From positions 1 through 64,000 of the forward strand of contig CAJTGD010000023.1 in NCBI GenBank assembly GCA_910575475.1: a stretch of DNA of 64,000 bases. The letters run 5' to 3'. Shown in pieces: positions 51,629 through 60,778 of the stretch (the stretch's first letter is position 1; the number at the start of each line of letters is the position of its first letter). A model generated the notes under the pieces. It saw only the letters and a program-made list of their open reading frames with translations. It ran no database searches and had not been told where the DNA came from. This DNA is from Lachnospiraceae bacterium (lineage in GTDB: Bacteria; Bacillota; Clostridia; Lachnospirales; Lachnospiraceae). The translations under genes and the position numbers were made by a program.

Positions 51629-51657
51629 ATTATACCGATTCCGCCGGGATTTGTAAA
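51629..51657 (-). promoter_or_regulatory. promoter of glyQS
   Basis: Minus strand TTTACA (51652-51657), 17-base spacer, TATAAT (51629-51634), about 95 bases before the start codon. Confidence 0.75.
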
Positions 51658-51682
51658 GATGGACCAGGATATAAATTTCAGG

Positions 51683-52426
51683 TCAGATCTCCAACGTCTC
51701 CAGGATTTCCAGCGACTTGAATTTCTTCTCCACATAGACATCCAGATACCGCTCCATCACCCGCCCCAGCTCCTCCAACACCGCGCCGCTGACCACAAAG
51801 GTATAGAGCTTCTCGATCCGGCTGCTCTCGATATACTGCATGCTGTACAGGGTGGAGGTATCCAGCTCCATTCCGTCCATCACATCCTGCATGCATTCGC
51901 CGCACACCAGCCCGCCCTTTTTTACGCTGAACACAGCCGGGCGCTTTTCATCCCCGCAGGAAATGCACCGGAAGACCTGGGGGCCTTCCCCGTTGATGCA
52001 CAGCGCCCGCAGTTCAAATATGTACCGGACCAGCCGGTTGGGGATCTTTTCATTGGTCAGGGCGCGCATGGACTGGTACAAAAGCTTTAACATTTCCCGC
52101 TCGTCGTTGGCTTCCTTTGCATAAAAATTTGCAAATTCGAGAAAATAAAAGCCATAATAGGCGCCCACCATATCCTCCCGCAGCTCCGCAAAATAGTTGG
52201 ATATCTTCGCGGACTTCACCGTATAGGAGCTCCGCCCCGCATACAGTGTAAACTCACCGAAGGAGCAGGGATTGACTGCGCCCACCAGCGGGCTGTTCGG
52301 TTTTCTGGCCCCTCTGGCAAATGCGGCAACCTTTCCCTGTTCCCTGGTCAGGATCACTACCCGCCTGTCATATTCCCCAACCGGCGCCGTAGAAAGCACC
52401 ATGCCGGTTACCGTTATCTCATTCAA
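51683..52426 (-). CDS. recO: DNA repair protein RecO
   Basis: About 247 aa from TTG 52426. The N-terminal OB-fold starts ITVTGMVLSTAPVGEYDRRVVILTRE; the C-terminal zinc part has CISCG and CGEC. RecO loads RecA with RecR in recombinational repair. An open frame reaches ATG 52495, adding 23 residues not typical of the family and overlapping the previous small gene; the TTG with GGGG/GAGG upstream fits the usual start better, but this is uncertain. Follows era and a small ORF, as in other Clostridia. Confidence 0.88.
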   Translation of the reverse strand: MNEITVTGMVLSTAPVGEYDRRVVILTREQGKVAAFARGARKPNSPLVGAVNPCSFGEFTLYAGRSSYTVKSAKISNYFAELREDMVGAYYGFYFLEFANFYAKEANDEREMLKLLYQSMRALTNEKIPNRLVRYIFELRALCINGEGPQVFRCISCGDEKRPAVFSVKKGGLVCGECMQDVMDGMELDTSTLYSMQYIESSRIEKLYTFVVSGAVLEELGRVMERYLDVYVEKKFKSLEILETLEI

Positions 52427-52481
52427 ATTCCTCGCCCCTGCCGCAGGCAATGATACACAAGCAGCATGCTTAAACAGCTCC

Positions 52482-52664
52482 TTATGCCGTATCATCTTCC
52501 TCTCTGTACAGCGGGATGATCACCGAATCCTGCTCCTTACAGATCCGCTGTTCACAGCCCGCCTGATTCCTGTTTCCCCCGTGTCCGTACAGCTCCATCT
52601 TATATTCCAGATAGTCACATACCCCACCGGTTTTTGAAAATTGCTCCCAGTATCTCTTCTCCAT
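52482..52664 (-). CDS. small conserved-position protein between era and recO
   Basis: 60 aa with RBS AAGAGGTG 5 bases before ATG. It starts MEKRYWEQFSKTGGVCDYLEYKMELYG and has a hydrophilic C-terminus with one further Cys. Bacillota often carry a tiny gene at this place (YqzL in Bacillus); the start WEQFSKTGxVxDYLxY is similar in style, but this protein is longer and I do not claim homology. Function unknown. Confidence 0.65.
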   Translation of the reverse strand: MEKRYWEQFSKTGGVCDYLEYKMELYGHGGNRNQAGCEQRICKEQDSVIIPLYREEDDTA

Positions 52665-52856
52665 CGGATCACCTCTTCATCTGTGTGATACTGAACGCCG
52701 GATCGATCTGCCGCACAGCATCCTGTCTATGATTTAGGTTTTCCGAATTTTGTCAGGTCTATACCTCGTAAAATCTGGCAGCACATTTTTCCCATGCGCC
52801 CCTTGACAGCCCCGTTTTTCAAGACAAAGCTCAGGCTTCGCGCATGGGCTGTCCGG

Positions 52857-53756
52857 TCACATCTCGTCCTTCGTATACCCGAAGTTTTTCATCAAAAAGT
52901 CGCTGTCCCGCCAGTTTTTCTGCACCTTCACCCAGAGCTTCAGATTCGCCCTGCAGCCCAGCATTTTCTCAATCTCAAACCGGGCTGTGCTTCCGATCTT
53001 TTTCAGCATGGCGCCTTGCTTCCCAATGATGATCCCCTTGTGGGAATCCCGCTCACAGATCACCGTGGCATCAATGTGCATGACCTTCTTCTGCATCTTC
53101 ATCCGGTCGATGGCCACCGCGATGCCGTGGGGAATCTCATCCTCCAGGCAGTGCAGCGCCTTCTCCCGGATCAGCTCCGCCACGATCTGCCGCTCGGGCT
53201 GATCCGTAATGGTGTCCTCGTCGTAAAACTGCGGTCCATAGGGAAGATACTGCAGGATCACCCGGATCAATTCCTCCGTATTTTCCCCGCTTCGGGCAGA
53301 GACCGGAACGATCTCCGCAAAATCATATTCCTTCCGGTACGCGTCGATACAGGTTAGAACCTCTTCCTTTTTCACCATATCGATCTTATTGATCACAAGC
53401 ACCACCGGGGTCGTGATCTTTTTCAGCTGTTCCATGATGTGCCGCTCCCCGGCGCCGATAAACGTGGAAGGCTCCACCAGCCACAGCGCCGCGTCCACGT
53501 CGTCCAGGGAATGCCTTGCAATGTTCACCATATATTCCCCCAGCTTATTCTTCGCCTTGTGGATCCCCGGCGTATCCACAAACACGATCTGTCCTTCCGG
53601 CCTGGTCAGCACCGTCTGGATCCGGTTCCTGGTGGTCTGGGGCTTGTTAGAGGTGATGGCCACCTTCTGTCCGATCAGGTAATTCATCAATGTCGATTTT
53701 CCCACATTGGGCCGCCCGATCAGGGTCGCAAAACCCGATTTATAATTTTCCTTCAT
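52857..53756 (-). CDS. era: GTPase Era
   Basis: 299 aa. G1 LIGRPNVGKSTL, G3 VDTPGIHKAKN, G4 LVINKIDMVKK and G5-type VSARSGEN form the GTPase domain; the C-terminal KH domain has KGIIIGKQGAMLKKIG. Era binds 16S rRNA and helps assemble the 30S subunit. ATG 53756 with GAAGGAG 6 bases upstream is preferred to an upstream frame start. The stretch 52665-52856 after it holds an inverted pair around GCGCATGGG/CCCATGCGC (52793-52853). Confidence 0.96.
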   Translation of the reverse strand: MKENYKSGFATLIGRPNVGKSTLMNYLIGQKVAITSNKPQTTRNRIQTVLTRPEGQIVFVDTPGIHKAKNKLGEYMVNIARHSLDDVDAALWLVEPSTFIGAGERHIMEQLKKITTPVVLVINKIDMVKKEEVLTCIDAYRKEYDFAEIVPVSARSGENTEELIRVILQYLPYGPQFYDEDTITDQPERQIVAELIREKALHCLEDEIPHGIAVAIDRMKMQKKVMHIDATVICERDSHKGIIIGKQGAMLKKIGSTARFEIEKMLGCRANLKLWVKVQKNWRDSDFLMKNFGYTKDEM

Positions 53757-53828
53757 CCGTTCTCCTTCAGTATTCGCCAAAAACGCCGTACATTCCGATT
53801 TCCGGCCAGTCAGTCCGGATCTTCTCTT

Positions 53829-56801
53829 TTAGAACAGCGTCTTCACCTCGCCGAACATTTCTTTCTGTGCTTCTATCTTTTCCTCGCTTCCAATCACGCA
53901 GAGCTGGTCTGCCGAGAGCAACGCCTCCACTACAGCAGAAAGCTTCCGGATATCCTCCTGCTCTGCGTTCAGGACGTCCATCCGTTCCTTTTGGATCATC
54001 TCCCCGGACACATGGTTCATATACAGGTTCATGGAACGGTCCCCTTTGGCGGAAGGCGTCATAGGGCGGTCCATATTGCTGATGGTTCCGATAATATATT
54101 TGTTCATATCCCGTTCATTGACTGTAAAGTCCTTCAGATAATCCACCACGCCCTCGTATACTTCCATGGTCTTTTCCAGGTTGGGATCCCGGTAAGAGAT
54201 AAGATATCCTTCCCCGATCCGGTTGAAGTTGCACATGCAGCCGTACGCGCCGCCCTTGACCCGGATGTTCTGCCACAGATAGCCATAGCTCAGGATCACC
54301 TTGAGAATCTGCAGTGTACCGCAGTAATCGGCGCCTCCGTCAATGAAATTGCCGACTCTCGCCACATACTGCACCTTGGAGGAGGTCTTAAAGCCTTCGT
54401 TTTTCTTCGTACAGTGCAGGATGCACCTGGTTTCCTCCGATCCCATGCTTCCGCCGTGCAGCCGGTCCTTCATCCCGGACAGCTCGCGGCAGACCGGATC
54501 CAGTCCTTCCTCCCCGCAGGTCAGGCTCACCATCAGGTTATCCCACCGGAAGATCTGAGACGCGATCTCTTTCAGATTGCGGATCAGCGCGTCCTTCTGT
54601 TCCTCAAAATGCTCCTCCGCTTCCTTCACAGCCTGGTAATATCCGACCCCGTCTGTATCATCCTTGAACTTGGAAATGGGTGACGAATAGGACAGCGCCC
54701 GCAGCGCCGCCGTCGTATGTCCGGAGGATTGGAAGCTCATCTGCAGCCGGGATTTGAGCATGGAAAGGATTTCTTTCAGACGCTTCTCATCCTCCAGCTT
54801 AGATTCCATCAGGATCTCCCGCATCATCCGAAACAGGACATCCATCTTCGGATACAGCGCCTTGCCCTTCATCTCAAAGGTCGCGCGGAACGCCTTTTCT
54901 TTTACATTTCTCACATCCGGATACATTTCCAGAGAAGTCCCGATTCCCCCGGTATGCACATTGATCTCATTGAACAGTTCGCCGTATTCATAGCTGGTGG
55001 TATCAATGATCCCCAGCACAGCCTGGAGCATTCCCACGTAGGGCAGCTTTTCCTCCGGCACGCCGGACAGGTCGAACATCAATGTCACATATCCGATGCC
55101 GTTGGTATCGATCTTATGGTGTATCAGCGGGATTCCCTCCACCTCTTTTTCTTCATTAAAGATGGGCGCGATCTCCCTGGAGATATCCTCCCGGCTCAGG
55201 ATCGGGATCTTCTCCCGGTCCTCCTGCGCGTCCTCGCTCTCCTGATAGTCCTCCAGCGCCGCCGTATCTGCGATCAGCCGTTCCTTCTCGGCATCGGTGA
55301 GGCTGTTCTTATACACTTCCAGCCGCTTTTCCAGCTCCTGGTCCAGACGGGCCGTCCTGCCCCGCTCCGGCTTCACGGTCACGATGGAACCGTGGGTGTT
55401 GTCCAGAAGCCACTTCTGGATCAGCTCCTCAAAATATCCGGTGCCGATCTGCTCCTTTAAAAATTCAAAGATGGGAATGGCCTGCATGTGGATGAACGGC
55501 TTTGTCTCATCGTAGAGCCAGCTGTCAAACAGCTGCAGTCCATACATCAGTCCCTTGGGATAGCTGCCGAAGTCCGCCTCCCGAAACCGGAATTCGTGAT
55601 AATTGATCCCGGCCTCCAAAGCTTTCCGGTCCATTCCTTTTTCTACAATATCCTTTAAGGTTCCTTCCACCGTATCTATAAATGCCTGCTTCTGCTCCAG
55701 GTTCGCGTTTTTGGAGATTACGGAAAAAATAGGCTGATAGATCCCGTTGTCGTAGGAGCCCATGATATCCTTGCCGATCCCTGCCTCCACCAGCGCCTTT
55801 TTCAGCGGAGCCCCCGGCGCGGACAGAAGGGCGTAATCCAATACCTGGAACGCCAGATACAGCTTCTCATCCAGGCTTGTCCCGATCACCTTGTTGTAGG
55901 AAAGGAAGGTATTGTCCTCCTCCGGCTCCTCGCTGGAAATGGAATACTCCATCTCCACCTCCCGCATCTCCTGAAACGGTTCCTGATAACGGATCCGGGA
56001 ATCTACCTGCCGGATGTCAAAGTCCGACAGGTAATTCTGATCCAGCCACTCCAGCTTTTCCGCCATGTCCATATTTCCGTACAGGTAAATATAGCTGTTG
56101 GACGGATGGTAATAGGTTCTGTGGAAATCCAGAAACTGCTCGTAGGTCAGCTCCGGGATCACGTCCGGATCCCCGCCGGACTCATTTGCATAGGATGTAT
56201 CCGGAAACAGGGAATTTAAGATCATCCGGTCCAGCACGCCCTCGGGCGAGGAAAACGCCCCCTTCATCTCATTATAGACCACCCCGTTGTAGGACAGCTC
56301 CCCGTCCTTCTCCTCCAGATGGTAGCTCCAGCCCTCCTGCCGGAAGATCTCCGGATGCTGATAGATATTCGGGTAAAATACCGCATCCATATATACATGC
56401 ATCAGATTCTGAAAATCCTTGTCATTGCAGCTTGCCACAGGATATACGGTCTTATCCGGATAGGTCATGGCATTTAAAAAGGTGTTCAGGGATCCCTTCA
56501 CCAGCTCCACAAAGGGATCCTTCACCGGAAAATCCCTGGAGCCGCACAGCACGGAATGCTCCATAATGTGCGGTACGCCCGTACTGTCCGACGGCGGGGT
56601 CCGAAATCCGATGGCGAAGACTTTATTCTCATCCTCATTGGACATCAGCAGGACCCGCGCGCCGCTCTTCTTATGTCTCAGAAGACAGCCCTTTGACTTC
56701 AGATCCGATAAGTCCTCCTGAAGCACCTTTTCATACGCATCCGGAACCGCCAGCTCCCACTGCTGTGCCCTGCCGGATCCCATAGAATCAAACTTACTCA
56801 T
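53829..56801 (-). CDS. M16C metalloprotease (insulinase/presequence-protease type)
   Basis: 990 aa, the usual length of the M16C subfamily. The inverted zinc motif HIMEH is at residues 78-82, followed by SVLCGSRDFPVKDPFVELVKG in outline. Four M16-like modules are expected, two in each half joined by a hinge, forming a chamber that degrades unfolded peptides. There is no signal peptide, so the enzyme is cytosolic. RBS AGAGGG lies 7 bases before ATG 56801. It stands upstream of era on the same strand, 72 bases away. Confidence 0.93.
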   Translation of the reverse strand: MSKFDSMGSGRAQQWELAVPDAYEKVLQEDLSDLKSKGCLLRHKKSGARVLLMSNEDENKVFAIGFRTPPSDSTGVPHIMEHSVLCGSRDFPVKDPFVELVKGSLNTFLNAMTYPDKTVYPVASCNDKDFQNLMHVYMDAVFYPNIYQHPEIFRQEGWSYHLEEKDGELSYNGVVYNEMKGAFSSPEGVLDRMILNSLFPDTSYANESGGDPDVIPELTYEQFLDFHRTYYHPSNSYIYLYGNMDMAEKLEWLDQNYLSDFDIRQVDSRIRYQEPFQEMREVEMEYSISSEEPEEDNTFLSYNKVIGTSLDEKLYLAFQVLDYALLSAPGAPLKKALVEAGIGKDIMGSYDNGIYQPIFSVISKNANLEQKQAFIDTVEGTLKDIVEKGMDRKALEAGINYHEFRFREADFGSYPKGLMYGLQLFDSWLYDETKPFIHMQAIPIFEFLKEQIGTGYFEELIQKWLLDNTHGSIVTVKPERGRTARLDQELEKRLEVYKNSLTDAEKERLIADTAALEDYQESEDAQEDREKIPILSREDISREIAPIFNEEKEVEGIPLIHHKIDTNGIGYVTLMFDLSGVPEEKLPYVGMLQAVLGIIDTTSYEYGELFNEINVHTGGIGTSLEMYPDVRNVKEKAFRATFEMKGKALYPKMDVLFRMMREILMESKLEDEKRLKEILSMLKSRLQMSFQSSGHTTAALRALSYSSPISKFKDDTDGVGYYQAVKEAEEHFEEQKDALIRNLKEIASQIFRWDNLMVSLTCGEEGLDPVCRELSGMKDRLHGGSMGSEETRCILHCTKKNEGFKTSSKVQYVARVGNFIDGGADYCGTLQILKVILSYGYLWQNIRVKGGAYGCMCNFNRIGEGYLISYRDPNLEKTMEVYEGVVDYLKDFTVNERDMNKYIIGTISNMDRPMTPSAKGDRSMNLYMNHVSGEMIQKERMDVLNAEQEDIRKLSAVVEALLSADQLCVIGSEEKIEAQKEMFGEVKTLF

Positions 56802-56928
56802 ATTGTACCCTCTCTTCTATCAAGTTCTTGATTAATTGTTCTTTTCTGTCTGCCTCCGCACATTATAGCATTTCCCGAAGTGCTTTAAAAGGGGATGTTT
56901 TCCTTTTTTCAAAATTCCCTGAAAAAAG

Positions 56929-57555
56929 TCAGCATGCTTCCTTCTTCCGGTTCCATTTTTTCCGGATCGACCGGATCAACCAAAGTGCGGCTCCCGCGAT
57001 CAGAAGTACCCGGATCACAGACGAATACCGGTCCAGATATACGAGCACCGTTTCCCAGGAAGCGCCCAGCGCCGCCCCCAGACACACCAGGAGGATATTC
57101 CACAGTGTACTTCCGATGACCGTATAGACCAGAAACAGCGGGATCTCAATCTCAGCCATCCCCGCCGGAACCGATACCAGGCTCCGGATGATGGGAATGC
57201 AGCGCCCCAAAAGGATCGCCTTTTTCCCGTGCTTTTCAAACCAGCCGATGGTCTCCTCCACATCCTCCTTTTCAAATCCCAGAACATGGAACAGCTTCCC
57301 TTTTGTGAGATTTTCCAGCTTTTCCGGGGTCAGCGCCATCCCCACACGGTACAAAATCAGCGCCCCGATGGTGGAACCCAGGGTGGAGAAGATCACCACT
57401 CCCGGAACCGTCAGCCTGGTATATGTAGTCATAAAACCTCCGAAGGTCAGGATCACTTCTGAGGGGATGGGCGGAAAAAGATTCTCCACCGCGATCAGAA
57501 AACAGACTCCCAGATATCCATATGTGTTCATGATGTAGATCATAACTTCCTGCAC
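56929..57555 (-). CDS. DedA-family membrane protein
   Basis: About 208 aa with four to five membrane segments. The motif ENLFPPIPSEVILTFGG near the N-terminus and ILLGRCIPIIRSLVSVPAGMAE mark the DedA/VTT family, which takes part in lipid or undecaprenyl-phosphate flipping and membrane-potential upkeep. The start is uncertain: GTG 57555 has GAGG 9 bases before it, ATG 57543 has AGGAAG very close. The C-terminus is Lys/Arg-rich. Confidence 0.88.
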   Translation of the reverse strand: MQEVMIYIMNTYGYLGVCFLIAVENLFPPIPSEVILTFGGFMTTYTRLTVPGVVIFSTLGSTIGALILYRVGMALTPEKLENLTKGKLFHVLGFEKEDVEETIGWFEKHGKKAILLGRCIPIIRSLVSVPAGMAEIEIPLFLVYTVIGSTLWNILLVCLGAALGASWETVLVYLDRYSSVIRVLLIAGAALWLIRSIRKKWNRKKEAC

Positions 57556-57696
57556 GATACAGTTCCTCACACTTCCATGCTTTCGTATTTAATATATGTA
57601 AGCATGCGCGAAAAAATGTATCTCCCCCGGCCCCGGAAAAGGTGCCCGGATATGCCCGCAGACTCGCCGAATACGGCAGCATGCCGGATGTCCGTC

Positions 57697-58635
57697 TCAG
57701 ATACAGATCTGCTGCTCCCCGAACAGGGCGTCCACCGCCGCCTCGTACACCGGCAGCTTTTCCGCCTTTTTGATCCGCTTCGCGTATTTCTCATGATGGG
57801 TAAAGGCCGGCGCCAGAAAGCTCCAAAGCTCCTTCATCTTAAACAGGATGGTCCTGGCTCCCGGCATCACTTCCTGATAGTCCCTGTAGAGCTGATCGTG
57901 GAACCTGCGCAGGGTTTCCTTGTCCAGTCCGACGCCCTGCCGGATCTGCCGGCACAGCCCCGGATTCATCAGAAGCCCTCTTCCAAACATCCACCGGTCC
58001 ACCTCCGGAAATGCCTCCTTTGCCTTCCGGTACGCCTCTGTACAAAACAGATCCCCGTTGTAGCAGACCGGGTGTCTGCTGTTTTTGCAGGCTTCTCCGA
58101 ATACCTCCCAGTTGGGGTGATTCCGATACATATCCTTCTGGATCCTGGGATGGATGATCAGCTCCTTCACCGGATACTGGTTATAAATCTCCAGGAGCCG
58201 CCCAAATTCCTCCGGGCTGTCCTTCCCGATCCTGGTCTTAATGGAAACTTCCGCGTCCGTCTGTTCGAACACCCCGTCCAGGAACCGGTCCAGCTCCTCG
58301 GGAAATGCCAGGAAGCCGGAGCCCCGCTTTTTGGACGCCACGGTCCCGGAAGGACAGCCCAGGTTCAGGTTGATCTCCTGATAGCCGTACTGCCGAAGCT
58401 TGCGGGCCGTACGCACGAAATCCTCCACAGAATTTGTCAGGATCTGGGGGATGGCGTACATGCCCGGATTGTTCTGGGGCAGCACGTCCTGCCGCTCCCG
58501 GGAGCTTAAATGTCCGTGCTGGTTCGGCTTGATAAACGGGATAAAATATCGGTCTACGGAGCCGAAGCACTCACAAAATGCCCGGCGGAACACATGCCCC
58601 GTGATCCCTTCCAGGGGCGCCATATAAAATTTCAT
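57697..58635 (-). CDS. dus: tRNA-dihydrouridine synthase
   Basis: 312 aa FMN enzyme reducing uridine to dihydrouridine in tRNA. It begins KFYMAPLEGITG (FMN-binding), has NLNLGCPSGTVASKKRGSGFL with the catalytic Cys, SIKTRIG, LIIHPRIQKD and CYNGDLFC, matching the Dus fold. RBS AAGGAG stands 6 bases before ATG 58635. Sequence alone does not fix which Dus subgroup. Single gene between DedA and a divergent lipoprotein gene. Confidence 0.92.
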   Translation of the reverse strand: MKFYMAPLEGITGHVFRRAFCECFGSVDRYFIPFIKPNQHGHLSSRERQDVLPQNNPGMYAIPQILTNSVEDFVRTARKLRQYGYQEINLNLGCPSGTVASKKRGSGFLAFPEELDRFLDGVFEQTDAEVSIKTRIGKDSPEEFGRLLEIYNQYPVKELIIHPRIQKDMYRNHPNWEVFGEACKNSRHPVCYNGDLFCTEAYRKAKEAFPEVDRWMFGRGLLMNPGLCRQIRQGVGLDKETLRRFHDQLYRDYQEVMPGARTILFKMKELWSFLAPAFTHHEKYAKRIKKAEKLPVYEAAVDALFGEQQICI

Positions 58636-58680
58636 CTACATTCTCCTTACTTTTTTGCTAGTCTGCACAACGGATTTTTC

Positions 58681-58709
58681 TTGATTCAAACAGGCATTTA
58701 TGATATGGT
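58681..58709 (+). promoter_or_regulatory. candidate promoter of the lipoprotein gene
   Basis: TTGATT (58681-58686), 17-base spacer, TATGGT (58704-58709), 50 bases before ATG 58760. Confidence 0.5.
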
Positions 58710-58759
58710 AGTTACCAGAAAATAATATTTATACTTCATAGCTGTGGGAGGGAGAACCA

Positions 58760-59395
58760 ATGAAAAAAAAGATTTCTTTCATCATGATCATAAGCATGTG
58801 CTGTTCTATACTGGCCGGCGGATGCGGAAAAAAAATGACAACAGAAGATGCACCGGTCTATATACAGGCTGTTTTGGATTCCCGATACAAATCCGATTAT
58901 AACGCCTATATGGAATATATGAAATGCACGGAAGAAGAAGCGGCACAGATTCATGAACGCGGTCTGAATTCCGTTCTGTCACTCATTAAGATTGCTGATA
59001 CTTCTGTCAGCGCCGAACTAAAAGACCAATACCGTCAGCTCTTCGCAAGCTTACACCATATCTGCAAATACACGGTAGGCGCAGCAGAAGAAGACGGGGA
59101 TGGTTTCACAGTAGATGTGACTGTACAGCCCTTTTCCATGTTTGACGGCATTGACGAGAGCCTGATCGATGTTCTCCATACAGAAGACGCCCTGGCGATG
59201 ACAACAGATGAACAGGTCAATCAGTTAATTTATGAAGAAATGTATAACCTGCTCTCCCCCAGATTGTCATTTCCGGAATATGGAACTCCTGAAACTGTCA
59301 TACTGCATATTCAGCCTGATGAAAATAAAGTCCAGACCGTCCGTGAAGAAGATCTGAGTGCCCTGGACGCTGCGATATACGCCTCATTACTGTAA
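58760..59395 (+). CDS. DUF5105-like lipoprotein
   Basis: 211 aa. A signal sequence with MKKKISFIMIISMCCSIL and lipobox LAGGC predicts lipid attachment at Cys22 and location on the outer face of the membrane. The mature part is acidic with helices (EEEAAQIHERGLNSVLSLI; DEQVNQLIYEEMYNLL), similar to DUF5105-type lipoproteins of Clostridia; function unknown. RBS GGGAGGGAG 8 bases upstream. A strong terminator follows. Confidence 0.82.
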   Translation: MKKKISFIMIISMCCSILAGGCGKKMTTEDAPVYIQAVLDSRYKSDYNAYMEYMKCTEEEAAQIHERGLNSVLSLIKIADTSVSAELKDQYRQLFASLHHICKYTVGAAEEDGDGFTVDVTVQPFSMFDGIDESLIDVLHTEDALAMTTDEQVNQLIYEEMYNLLSPRLSFPEYGTPETVILHIQPDENKVQTVREEDLSALDAAIYASLL

Positions 59396-59427
59396 ATATC
59401 GGCAATCATAAGCAACGAACGTGTTCG

Positions 59428-59464
59428 CCGCCTGATGCAATACAGCATCAGGCGGTCTTTTCTT
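59428..59464 (+). terminator. intrinsic terminator after the lipoprotein gene
   Basis: CCGCCTGATGC-aataca-GCATCAGGCGG is a perfect 11-pair stem followed by TCTTTTCTT. Confidence 0.88.
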
Positions 59465-59466
59465 CC

Positions 59467-60006
59467 TTATGCTTGGAAAATATGCCCCCGCAGCTTTCCC
59501 CACAATTCCCTCTGTACGTATCCATAAGCTCCCACATACAGCCAAAGAACTGCCTGACCCACGGCAAGGATCCCTGCTGTCGCCCAAAACGGCAGTGTCC
59601 TTGCAAACAGCAGTTTCTGGAAAAAAAGGACCGCCGGAACATAGATCAGATCAAACACCGCATATCGGATGCCCCAAAGTACGGCTGACTTTTTCCGCAC
59701 CCCGGCATTCCAGCCGCTAAGCCGTTCCCAGGCTGTTTCCTCCGTCAGGATGAAAAACCCCATCATCCCATAGGTGGCAACATACAGTTTATTGGGCGCC
59801 AGGATCAGTCCCAGCAGCACTCCTGCCACGTAAAAGGCCGCAGCGGTCTTTCTCCCGAATTCCCGGAAGATGATCCCTACGAAAAAGGAAGCCGCCGCAA
59901 GCAGGAACAGGGTGCCCGTCTCGATGACACTTCCCAGGATCATGCAGATCACCGACAATGCCAGCAGCAACCCTCCGAACGCCATTTTTTTTGCCTTTAT
60001 ATGCAT
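59467..60006 (-). CDS. membrane protein of unknown function
   Basis: 179 aa with about five or six membrane segments and few charges ([31 protein letters not shown] at the start, shown here only in outline; later [16 protein letters not shown]). The layout recalls ECF-transporter S components or DUF2232-like proteins, but no motif decides. The ATG overlaps the end of the DnaJ-like gene by 10 bases and uses a GGAGGAG site inside that gene, so the two are coupled. Confidence 0.7.
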   Translation of the reverse strand: MHIKAKKMAFGGLLLALSVICMILGSVIETGTLFLLAAASFFVGIIFREFGRKTAAAFYVAGVLLGLILAPNKLYVATYGMMGFFILTEETAWERLSGWNAGVRKKSAVLWGIRYAVFDLIYVPAVLFFQKLLFARTLPFWATAGILAVGQAVLWLYVGAYGYVQRELWGKLRGHIFQA

Positions 60007-60653
60007 GAACAAAGATCTCCTCCCATACATTCACACAGCTGATCCGCAATACATAAGTCACAGCACATGTTTCCCGTACCGCAGGAATTGCCGCCCATAC
60101 CGTATCCGCCTCCATAAGGGTAGTTCTGGTACTTCTGCCCGCTCCATTCCAACTGATTGAGTAGCTGGCGGTACTGCAGGTTATTGGGTTCCATGTTCAC
60201 TGCCTGACCGGCATGGTCACGGGCCATGATATTGTTCCCGATCCCCGCGTTGGCCGCAGCGCTTAAATAATACCATTCCGCAGTCCGGTTGGGCATTCCG
60301 TTGAGCACATTCAATGCTTCCCGGTAGCGCCTTGCGTTCAGGTAAGTATATACCGGCTGCATCTGCGGATTCTGCCCGGAGCCGGAACTGCCGTAGGTCT
60401 GCTGATAGCTGCCCTGGCCGCTTCCTCCCTGATAACCGTACCCGTATTGATAGCCGCCCTGCTCCCGTTGCTTCATGATCATGTCATAGGCTTCCTGTAC
60501 TTCCTTAAATTTTTCCTCCGCCAGGTCCGCAAGCGGATTATTTACATTTGCATCCGGGTGATACTTCCTTGTCAGATCCCGGTAGGCTCTTTTTACTTCA
60601 TCATCCGATGCGTTTGTCGGAATCCCCAGCACTTCATATGGATTTTTATTCAT
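59997..60653 (-). CDS. DnaJ-domain protein with Cys-rich C-terminus
   Basis: 218 aa. Residues ~3-65 are a J domain ([21 protein letters not shown], then the HPD motif in KYHPDAN), which stimulates a DnaK-type chaperone. A Gly/Gln/Tyr-rich linker follows (~70-100), then two helical, TPR-like repeats (~105-165). The last ~35 residues hold nine Cys in [20 protein letters not shown] and LCSCI steps, a likely metal site. It lacks the zinc fingers of true DnaJ. RBS AGAGGAG precedes ATG 60653. Coupled to the downstream membrane protein gene. Confidence 0.85.
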   Translation of the reverse strand: MNKNPYEVLGIPTNASDDEVKRAYRDLTRKYHPDANVNNPLADLAEEKFKEVQEAYDMIMKQREQGGYQYGYGYQGGSGQGSYQQTYGSSGSGQNPQMQPVYTYLNARRYREALNVLNGMPNRTAEWYYLSAAANAGIGNNIMARDHAGQAVNMEPNNLQYRQLLNQLEWSGQKYQNYPYGGGYGMGGNSCGTGNMCCDLCIADQLCECMGGDLCSCI

Positions 60654-60778
60654 CTTTGTTTTTCTCCTCTATATCGATCTGCCGTATCTGTCCAGTTTCC
60701 TCCGCAGATACGCTCTCAATCCTGCTCTGAACAGTTATCGATTACCATGATATAATAAAATTTCTCAATTGTCCAGAT

